From contig OX326961.1 in assembly GCA_946800325.1 (NCBI GenBank), positions 8,286,655-8,350,654 on the forward strand: a DNA stretch of 64,000 bases. Reading direction: 5' to 3'. Of the stretch, positions 36,360 to 46,300 are shown in pieces. Position numbers and translations under genes: made by a program. Source of the stretch: Luzula sylvatica. Taxonomy: Eukaryota; Streptophyta; Magnoliopsida; Poales; Juncaceae. Every line of letters begins with the position of its first letter. Position 1 is the stretch's first letter. Below the pieces are notes generated by a model. It had not been told where the DNA came from, ran no database searches, and saw only the letters and a program-made list of their open reading frames with translations.

Positions 36360-36976
36360 AACAATTCCCGGCCCACGCGCCAACTAGGCCCACGCGCAAA
36401 TCAGGCCCACTCGCAACCCTGGCCCACGCGTAACCCCGGCCCAAGCGCAACTCCGGCCCAAGCGCTATCCCGGCCCAAGGGCAAAGTCGGCACACGGTTA
36501 AACCTGTTCCACGGGCACATCCGGCCAACGCGCAAACGAGACCACCGGGCAAACCCGGCCCACTCTTAAACCCGATCAACAAGCAAAATCGGCCCACCCA
36601 AAACTGGCCCACCAGCATACTCGGCCCGCGCGATAATCCGGCCCACCCGTTAATCCGGCCAACCTACAAACCCACGCGCCAACTAGGCCCACGCGCAAAC
36701 CAGGCCCACTCGCAACCCCGGCCCACGCGTAACCCAGGCCCAAGCACAACTCCGGCCCAAGCGCTATCCCGGCCCACGGGCAAAGTCGGCACACGGTTAA
36801 ACCTGGCCCACGGGCACATCCGGCCAACGCGCAAACGAGACCACCGTGCAAACCCGATCAACAAGCAAAACCGGCCCACACAACTAGCCCACCAGCATAC
36901 TCGGCCCGCGCGATAATCCGGCCCACCCGTTAATCCGGCCCACCTACAAACCCGGCCCATACCGGCCCGTCCCGGT
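36360..36976 (+). repeat. GC-rich 17-bp minisatellite, left of the palindrome centre
   Basis: These are tandem units of about 17 bp with the pattern GGCCCACGCGNAANCCC (for example GGCCCACGCGTAACCCC, GGCCCAAGCGCAACTCC, GGCCCAAGCGCTATCCC). A higher-level duplication of about 299 bp is present: CCCACGCGCCAACTAGGCCC starts at 36372 and again at 36671. The segment is strongly GC-rich in an AT-rich window. The proline/arginine- or tryptophan/glycine-rich open frames across it are repeat artefacts. Confidence 0.9.
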
Positions 36977-36989
36977 TAATACGAATAGG

Positions 36990-37226
36990 CCGGGTTTTAG
37001 CGTGGGCCGCATGGGCCGGATTTCCGCGTGCCGCATGGGCCGGGTTTTAGCGTGCGCCGCATTGGCCGGATTTCAGCGTGAGGCAAGGGCCGGGTTTCAG
37101 CGTGGGCCGGGCTAGCACGTCACACGTTTTGCGGAGGTCCGTGTTTGCCCGAGCCGGGATTGCAGGTTTGCCAGCTTTGAGCGTGGGCCGGCTCTGAGCG
37201 TGGGCCGGCTTTGAGCGTGGGCCCGA
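36990..37226 (-). repeat. GC-rich 17-bp minisatellite, inverted half
   Basis: This is the reverse-complement version of the same unit (GGCCGGGTTTTAGCGTG; three near-identical GAGCGTGGGCCGGCTTT-type units around 37177-37222). It is shorter than the left half (about 237 versus 617 bp). The two halves have therefore expanded or contracted independently since the inversion. Confidence 0.88.
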
Positions 37227-38518
37227 TACAGTTGGCCGCGTTCCTCGTTAATACCTACAAAATTACACCCAGAGATACATACACAGACTCACAATGACCC
37301 AACGATCCATCTTACATACATACCAAATTACACCCAGAGACACGCACACTTTAACACAAATCACACATCAAAGAGAGAGAAACAACTTATTGACTATAAC
37401 ATCTTGAGATGTGCTCTGATAGTCGATAACGCGCATGTTGCCGCAGACTTGTTATCTAAACAACATCTTCACCTGACTATAAATTCAAATTTGAATTCAA
37501 ACATTGTACAAACTTAAATTAATTTTATAATAATGAAAATAATCAAGAACTTACTGAGTCTCTATCAAATTAACTCTGAAATTGAATCGATTTTGCCGAG
37601 TTCCTCTTCGAATAACTTCACAAAAATATACATCTTCATACCGTATCGCAGTTGCAATCGAGGACGCAATCTCACAGGACTGTAAATTCAAATTTGATAA
37701 TATTATGTTAAAAATAATCAAGAACCGTATCGCAGCTGCAATCGAGGACGCAATTAGAGAAGAGAGCTTCAGTATTTTTGAAAGTCAAGGGTCTCGTAGT
37801 TAAACATAATAATTACTCTTAAATTTGAATATTTGATGGTTTTTGTATTGAAAAATATTCAAATTTATATCATCATTAAGAGCAATTATTTATTTTTTAG
37901 CTGAAAATTGAACTTGATTCTCTCAATAAATATTTGTTTAGCAGAAAATAAATGAACTGATGAAAATTATTAAATCAGACAAGAGAAGAGAATTTCAGTA
38001 TTTTTGAAAGTCAAGGGTCTCGTAATTAAACATAATATGTACTCTTAAATTTGAATATTTGATGGTTTTTGTATTAAAAAATTGAACTTGATTGAACAAT
38101 ATTCAAATTTATATCTTATTTAAGAGTAATTATTTATTTTTTAGCAAAAAATTGAACTTGATTCTCTCAATAAATATTTGTTTAGCAGAAAAATGAAGGA
38201 CTGATGAAAATATTATATTTTATGTTTAGTTAATAGAATAATATGATAAAATATCCGATGAAAAAAAATCATCATCGAAATTTCAAATTTGGGTTTTTTT
38301 CAAGGAATTTATTTCTTTAAAAAAATGAGTTGTAAAAATTTTCTATAATAAAATATATAATAATCATAAAATGAGTTAGTTTTCTTACACCAAAAATTTT
38401 ACATACTTTTTCTACAGATTTCATCCTTATCATTGAATCAAATAAGGGTATTATGGAAAAGATATAATGCAATTATGTAAAGTATTTTCAGAGAAACAAA
38501 TATAAAGATATACAGTAC
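37227..38518 (-). repeat. Right palindrome arm: mirrored AT-rich duplications
   Basis: This is the mirror of 35059-36350, including the 94-bp and 244-bp duplications and the identical 73-codon frame (37582-37803). No independent gene was seen. Confidence 0.85.
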
Positions 38519-39584
38519 CTTCTCGAGCCCTTGGCTGGTTGAGACTTCTTTCTGAAGTTTCTCTTTGTTCTCGTTTTCAATTGGCCCATGTGAGTCTACA
38601 TTCAAAAAAGATTTGTTTATGATTTGTTCTCGTTTTTAATTTATATGAAGAACTGATAAACATCGGTTTGGGCATGATCTGCCGAATTTGACCGTTCGAG
38701 TAAATCCTGTATTCCGACTATTTATATCTGTTTTTCTGTTATCGCAGGTCTCCACCCCTTCGAAATGAAGAAATATATATCAATTAATCTAGAAAAACTA
38801 AAAGTAAAAAAATAATTCATTGAACTTGCACATTCTTCGTTGAGGAAACTTGCATTTTTGAGGTTTGCTTGTATAGTCCTCGCTGAAATATAGCATTAAT
38901 GTATAAAATCCTCCTTCCCAACCCAATCACTCTGACAAAAAAGGTTGAAAATTGATCAATAATTGAGCTTTGAAGTTAATTTTGACACAATTCTCTGTAC
39001 ATTTTCAATATATCAATAAAAATATGAACTGAATTCATCCGACCAGAAAGAACAAACGATAGCTCATTCAAGAAATCAGCACTGAGAAAGAAGATACATC
39101 TCGAGAAATAAAAACGTACCGCTTGTTTCCAGGAAGAGCTTAACATCAGGTCTAGTCCAAACTCCACACCAGCCGAATCCCGCACTTCCGTCCCTAGGGT
39201 TTCGGTGTGTTTTTGTTGTTTCCTTGGGTCGCACAAAAGAAGGGAGAAAGAGAAGGAGGGCGCCGCTTCCGTCTCTAGGGTTTTTGTGGTTTTTGTTGTT
39301 TTTGTTAATTCATTATATGATATAACGTATTTCGTGTTGTGGAGAGAGCGGTGCCGCCGCGTCTTCACTGAAGAAAGAAAGGAAGGACAGCAGTTAGTTG
39401 AAGAGATAGATACCGAATGGAGACTATTCCGAGCGAAGGAGGATCGAAAGTCTGAGAGTGAGAGCTCGGCGAAGAAGGAAACCCTAGATCCATAAGGAAA
39501 GAAGAAGCTTCGAGAGCAAAAAGAGGAAGGCGGCCACACTGAACGTGTTTTCTTGTGTACGTATGAAGAAAGATGAGATGGGCC
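38519..39584 (-). pseudogene. Plant gene 5' fragment, right arm (ATG lost)
   Basis: This is the mirror copy of the left-arm fragment. Putative exons on the minus strand are 39120-39185, 38832-38882 and 38519-38595, with the same lengths (66, 51 and 77 bp). The start codon has become GTG (CAC at 39183-39185 on the plus strand), and codon 14 changes from AGG to ATG. The exon-2 donor reads GTGCAAGT instead of GTGTAAGT, so the alternative GTAAGT donor is gone. The leader carries a 9-bp expansion in the ACAAAAACC stretch. The frame around exon 1 stays open for 209 codons (38976-39605), mostly leader sequence. Loss of the ATG argues that this copy makes no equivalent protein. Confidence 0.55.
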
Positions 39585-39653
39585 GCAGGAAAAAAGAAAT
39601 GGCATGGTGGGCTTAAAAAATCAATAGGCCTCAATAGGCCTGTATAATGTAAA

Positions 39654-39870
39654 TAACGTCTTTCATTGAATACTTGCAGGCATATCTTGAAAATGTTATA
39701 AAGCCATTGAATTTGTAAGTTTGGGGAAGACTTTTTCATTCCCCCATCCAAAACCAGTTTTTTTTCATTCCCCATATATAACGTAATTTAAATAAATTTA
39801 CAAAGTCAATGCATACAGTAAGAATTCCAATTCCATTCCAATGACTTTATAATATTTTCAAGATATCTGC
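39654..39870. repeat. Nested inversion in the outer right arm
   Basis: 39676-39706 (GCAGGCATATCTTGAAAATG onward) is an inverted copy of 39841-39870 (TTTTCAAGATATCTGC). The segment 39715-39775 (AGACTTTTTCATTCCCCCAT, then CATTCCCCATA) has the same orientation as its left-arm relative at 33846-33900, where the palindrome predicts the opposite. Part of this arm has therefore been re-inverted or duplicated inversely. Confidence 0.75.
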
Positions 39871-40129
39871 GATCTCTGAGGTCAGAGAAAAATGTAACTT
39901 TTATGGAATAATCGATAATTTTGTTGGTAAAAACAAGCAAATGACTCGTTACATACAAGATCACACGAATGTGAGAAAGATTACATGTAATCTGAGACAA
40001 AAGTCGAAAGGTACAATTCGGAAGTTTTATGATAAATCAATTATCTTATCATGGAATCAAAGTTACTATTTTTTGTGCATCACACGAACACTTTTATAAT
40101 ACTGTTTATTCGGTTCAAACCGTTATGAA

Positions 40130-40283
40130 AAAATGCAAATCGAAGCGAAACCGATAAATCGAAATATATAAATTTTTGAACCTAACTGATCGAGTTAATG
40201 CGAACAACCGAACCGAATCGAAATTGAATAGTTCTGTTTGGTTTCCAAATAAACCGCAACATTTGGCCATTTGGCCATCCCTA
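40130..40283 (-). mobile_element. hAT-like terminal sequence, right arm
   Basis: This is the mirror image of 33339-33480. It ends in a duplicated ATTTGGCC followed by ATCCCTA, an 8-bp insertion relative to the left arm. Beyond it the flank CATATTTCAAAGAAACAC matches the left flank in reverse. Confidence 0.6.
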
Positions 40284-40357
40284 CATATTTCAAAGAAACA
40301 CTCCTTATTTTCTAATTAACCAACTTAATTAACTTATGAATTAACACGGATGAATTC

Positions 40358-43300
40358 TTGTAATTTAGTCATGAATTATTAAATACGATGATTTTGGCAT
40401 GATTTTACGAGTTGAGAACGACCTATTTTGCTCGATGAAATGAAGGACGAGAGACTGCCTCCAGTGAATTTCAGGCGTACATTTTAAGGATAAAAGTAAT
40501 TCTTTATTTAACCAATTAATTGTAAAATGCAGATAACAATAAACTAGAGAAAATGGTAATGCCGTTATGTTAAAACCCTCGTAACTTTCTCGTAATTTTT
40601 TTCACCAAATGGCACGATTTTTGTATCAAAATATCTCATCACGACGAGAGAAATGCAGCCACGTGACTGGATTTTGGAGATTTGGTGTTATTCACAGAAA
40701 ATACAGTTTATTGTAATTTAGTCACGAATTATTAAATACGATCATTTTGGCATGATTTTACGAGTTGAGAACGACCTATTTTGCGCGATGAAATGAAGGA
40801 GGAGAGACAGCCTCCAGTGAATTTCAGGCGTATATTTTAAGGATAAAAGTAATTATTTATTTAACCCATTAATTGTAAAATGCACATAACAATAAACTAG
40901 AGAAAATGATAATGTCGTCATGTTAAAACCCTCATAACTTTCTCATACTTTTTTTCACCAAATGGCATGATTTTTATATCAAAATCGCTCGTCTCGGCGA
41001 GAGAAATGCAGCCACGTGACTGGATTTGAGAGATTTGGTCTATTTAACCCGAATTCTGAGAAAATACAGTCTATTATAATTTACTCATGAATTATTAAAT
41101 ATGATGATTTTGGCATGATTTTGCGAGTTGAGAACGACCTATTTTGCGCGATGAAATGAAGGAGGAGAGACTGCCTCCAGTGAATTCCAGGCGAACATTT
41201 TATGGATAAAGTAATTCTTTATTTAACCAATTAATTGTAAAATGCAGATAACTATAAACTAGAGAAAATAGTGATGCCGTTACGTTAAAACCCTTGTAAC
41301 TTTCTCATTTTTTTTTTCACCAAATGGTACGATTTTTGTAACAAAATATCTCGTCTCGACGCGAGAAATGCAGCCACGTGACTGGATTTTTGAGATTTGG
41401 CCTTTTTAACCCGAATTCACAGAAAATACTGTCTATTGAAATTTAGTCATGAATTATTAAATACGATGAATTTGGCATGATTTAGCGAGTTGAGAACGAC
41501 CTATTTTGCGCGATGAAATGAAGGAGGAGAGACTGCCTACAGTGAATTTCAGGCGTACATTTTATGGATAAAAGTAATTCTTTATTTAACCAATTAATTG
41601 TAAAATGCAGATAACTATAAACTAGAGAAAATAGTGATGCCGTTATGTTAAAACCCTTGTAACTTTCTCGTTTTTTTTTCACCAAATGGTACGATTTTTG
41701 TAACAAAATATCTCGTCTCGACGCGAGAAATGCAGCCACGCGACTGGATTTTTGAGATTTGGCCTTTTTAACCCGAATTCACAGAAACTACAGTCTATTG
41801 TAATTTAGTCATGAAATTATTAAATACGATGATTTTGGCATGATTTTGCTAGTTGAGAACGACCTATTTTGCGCGATGAAATGAAGGAGGAGAGACTGCC
41901 TCCAGTGAATTCCAGGCGTATATTTTAAGGATAAAAGTAATTATTTATTTAACCAATTAATTGTAAAATACAAATAACAATAAACTAGAGAAAATGGTAA
42001 TGACGTTATGTTAAAACTCTCGTAACTTTCTCTTACTTTTTTTCACCAAATGGCTCGATTTTTGTATTAAAATATCTCGTCACGACGAAAGAAATGCCGC
42101 CACGTGACTGGATTTTGGAGATTTGGTCTTTTTAACCCTAATTCACAGAAAATATAGTCTATTGTAATTTAGTCATGAATTATTAAATACGATGAATTTG
42201 GCATGATTTTGCGAGTCGAGAACGTCCTATTTTGCGCAATGAAATGAAGGAGGAGAGACCGCCTCCAGTGAATTTCAGGCGTACATTTTAAGAATAAAAG
42301 TAATTTTTATTTAACCAATTAATTGTAAAATGCAGATAATAATAAACTAGAGAAAAAGGTAATGCCGTCATGCTAAAACCCTCGTAACTTTCTCATACTT
42401 TTTTTCACCAAATGGCATAATTTTTATATCAAAATCGCTCGTCTTGGAGAGAGAAATGCAGCCACGTGACTGGATTTGGGAGATTTGGTCTATTTAACCC
42501 GAATTTCGAGAAAATACAATATATTATAATTTAGTCATGAATTATTAAATACGATGATTTTGGCATGATTTTGCGAGTTGAGAACGACCTATTTTGCGCG
42601 ATGAAATGAAGGAGGACAGACTCCCTCCAGTGAATTCCAGGCGAATATTTTAAGGATAAAAGTAATTATGTATTTAACCAATTAATTTTAAAATGCAGAT
42701 AACAATAAACTAGAGGAAATGGTAATGCCGTCATGCTAAAACCCTCGTAACTTTCTCATACTTTTTTTCACCAAATGGCATGATTTTTATATCACAATCG
42801 CTCGTCTTGGCGAGAGAAATGCAGCCACGTGACTGGATTTGGGAGATTTGGTCTCTTTAACCCGAATTTCGAGAAAATACAGTCTATTATAATTTAGTCA
42901 TGAATTATTAAATACGATGATTTTGGTATGATTTTGCGAGTTGAGAACGACCTATTTTGCGCGATGAAATGAAGGAGGAGAGACTGCCTCCAGTGAATTT
43001 CAGGCGTATATTTTAAGGATAAAAGTAATTCTTTATTTAACCAATTAATTGTAAAATGCAGATAACAATAAACTAGAGAAAATGGTAAGGTCGTTATGTT
43101 AAAACCCTCGTAACTTTCTCATACTTTTTTTCACCAAATAACATGATTTTTATATCGAAATCGCTCGTCTCGGCGAGAGAAATGCAGCCACGTGACTGGA
43201 TTTGGGAGATTTTGTCTATTTAACCCGAATTCTGAGAAAATACATTCTATTATAATTTAGTCATGAATTATTAAATACGATAATTTTGGCATGATTTTGC

Positions 43301-46300
43301 GAGTTGAGAAAGACCTATTTTGCGCGATGAAATGAAGGAGGAGAGACTGCCTCCAGTGAATTTCAGGCGTATATTTTAAGGATAAAAGTAATTCTTTATT
43401 TAACCAATTAATTGTAAAATGCAGTTAACAATAAACTAGAGAAAATGGTAATGTCGTCATGTTAAAACCCTCGTAACTTTCTCATACTTTTTTTCACCAA
43501 ATGGCATGATTTTTATATCAAAATCGCTCGTCTCGGCGAGAGAAATGCAGCCACGTGACTGGATTTGGAAGATTTGGTCTATTTAACCAGAATTCTGAGA
43601 AAATAAAGTCTATTATAATTTAGTCATGAATTATTAAATACGATGATTTTGGCATGATTTTGCGAGTTGAGAACGACATATTTTGCGCGATGAAATGAAG
43701 GAGGAGAGACCGCCTCCAGTGAATTTCAGGCGTATATTGTAAGGATAAAATTAATTCTTTATTTAACCAATTAATTGTAAAATACAGATAACAATAGACT
43801 AGAGAAAATGCTAATGCCGTAATGTTAAAACCCTCGTAACTTTCTCATACTTTTTTTCACCAAATGGCACGATTTTTGTATCAAAATATCTCGTCTCGAC
43901 GAGAGAAATGCAGCCACGCGACTGGATTATGGAGATTTGGTATTTTTAACCCCAATTCACAAAAAATATAATTTATTGTAATTTAGTCATGAATTATTAA
44001 ATACGATGATTTTGACATGATTTTGCGAGTTGAGAACAACCTATTTTGCGCGATGAAATGATGGAGGAGAGACTACCTCCAGTGAATTCCAGGCGTACAT
44101 TTTAAGAATAAAAGTAATTCTTTATTTAACCAATTGATTGTAACATGCAAATAACAATAAACTAGAGAAAATGGTAATGCCGTTATGTTAAAACCCTCGT
44201 AACTTTCTCATACTTTTTTTCACCAAATGGCACGATTTTTGTATCAAAATATCTCGTCTCAACGAGAGAAATGCAGCCACGCGACTGGATTATGGAGATT
44301 TGGTATTTTTAACCCGAATTCACAAAAAATATAATTTATTGTAATTTAGTCATGAATTATTAAATACGATGATTTTGGCATGATTTTGCGAGTTGAGAAC
44401 GACCTATTTTGCGCGATGAAATGAAGGAGGACAGACTGCCTCCAGTGAATTCCAGCCGAATATTTTAAGGATAAAAGTAATTATGTATTGAACCAATTAA
44501 TTGTAAAATGCAGATAACAATAAACTAGAGAAAATGGTAATGCCGTCATTCTAAGACCCTCGTAACTTTCTCATACTTTTTTTTAACCAAATGGCATGAT
44601 TTTTATATCAAAATCGCTCGTCTCGGCGAGAGAAATGCAGCCACGTGACTGGATTTGGGAGATTTGGTCTATTTAACCCGAATTCTGAGAAAATACAGTC
44701 TATTATAATTTAGTCATGAATTATTAAATTCGATGATTTTGACATGATTTTGCGAGTCGAGAACGACCTATTTTGTGCGATGAAATGAAGGAGGAGAGAC
44801 CGCCTCCAGTGAATTTCAGGCGAGTATTTTAAGGATAAAAGTAATTTTTTATTTAGCCAATTAATTGTAACATACAGATAACAATAAACTAGAGAAAATG
44901 GTAATGCCGTTATGTTAAACCCTCGTAACTTTCTCATACTTTTTTTCACCAAATGGCACGATTTTTGTATCAAAATATCTCGTCTCGACGAGAGAAATGC
45001 AGCCACGCGACTCGATTATGGAGATTTGGTATTTTTGACCCGAATTCACAGAAAATACAGTCTATTATAATTTAGTCATGAATTATTAAATACGATGATT
45101 TTGGCATGATTTTGCGAGTTGAGAACGACCTATTTTGCGCGATGTAATGAAGGAGGAGAGACTGCCTCCAGTGAATTTCAGGCGTATATTTTAAGGATAA
45201 AAGTAATTCTTTATTTAACCAATTAATTGTAAAATACAGATAACAAGAAACTAGAGAAAATGGTAATGTCGTCATGTTAAAACCCTCGTAAATTTCTCAT
45301 ACTTTTTTGCACCAAATGGCATGATTTTTATATCGAAATCGCTCGTCTCGGCGAGAAAAAATGCAGCCACGTGACTGGATTTGGGAGATTTGGTCTATTT
45401 AACTCGAATTCTGAGAAAATACAGTCTATTATAATTTAGTCATGAATTATTAAATACGATAATTTTGGCATGATTTTGCGAGTTGAGAACGACTTATTTT
45501 GTGCGAATAAATGAAGGAGGAGAGACCGCCTCCAGTGAATTTCAGGCGTATATTGTAAGGATAAAAGTAATTCTTTATTTAGCCAATTAATTATAAAATA
45601 CAGATAACAATAAACTAGAGAAAATGCTAATGCCGTAATGTTAAAACCCTCGTAACTTTCTCATACTTTTTTTCACCAAATGGCACGATTTTTGTATCAA
45701 AATATCTCGTCTCGACGAGAAAAATCCAGCCACGCGACTGGATTTTGGAGATTTGGTCTTTTTAACCCGAATTCACAGAAAATACAGTTTATTGTAATTT
45801 AATCAAGAATTATTAAATACGATGATTTTGGCATGATTTTGCGAGTTGAGAACGACCTATTTTGCGCGATGAAATGAAGGAGGAGAGACTACCTCCAGTG
45901 AATTTCAGGCATATATTTTAAGGATAAAACTAATTCTTTATTTAACAAATTAATTGTAAAATGCAGGTAACAATAAACTAGAGAAAATGGTAATGTCGTC
46001 ATGTTAAAGCCCTCGTAACTTTCTCATACTTTTTTCCACCAAATGGCATGATTTTTATATCAAAATCACTCGTCTCGGCGAGAGAAATGCAGTCACGTGA
46101 CTGGATTTGGGAGATTTGGTCTATTTGACCCGAATTCTGTGAAAATACAGTCTATTATAATTTAGTCATGAATTATTAAATTCGATGATTTTGGCATGAT
46201 TTTGCGAGTTGAGAACGACCTATTTTGCGCGATGAAATGAAGGAGGAGAGACTGCCTCCAGTGAATTTCAGGCGTATATTTTAAGGATAAAAGTAATTCT

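Larger units (their letters stand above)
33266..40356. repeat. 7.1-kb palindrome (large inverted duplication)
   Basis: The left outer end, AATTCACCCGTGTTAATTCA, is the complement (one mismatch) of the right outer end at 40333-40356. Pairing continues inward through the whole gene fragment: exon positions 34392, 34982 and 35058 pair with 39185, 38595 and 38519, giving a constant coordinate sum of 73577. The 222-bp segment 35793-36014 encodes the same 73-residue frame as 37582-37803 on the other strand. The arms meet in a GC-rich core where the strand switches at about 36977-36990. About 73 bp outside the transposon-like ends are also duplicated inversely. It is therefore an inverted duplication of a segment, not simply one foldback transposon. 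Block B starts within 1-2 bp of the right end. Confidence 0.93.

Noticed and set aside
36079..36960. Minus-strand frames of 91-179 codons rich in G, W, R and P over the core
   Set aside because: They are produced by the GC-rich 17-bp minisatellite, which has few stop codons. The reading frame shifts between units and is not matched in the inverted half.
33339..40283. One intact foldback or Pack-type transposon spanning the whole palindrome
   Set aside because: The mirrored homology continues past the putative ends into flanking DNA, and no direct target duplication is visible. An inverted duplication is preferred, though an element at its core is not excluded.
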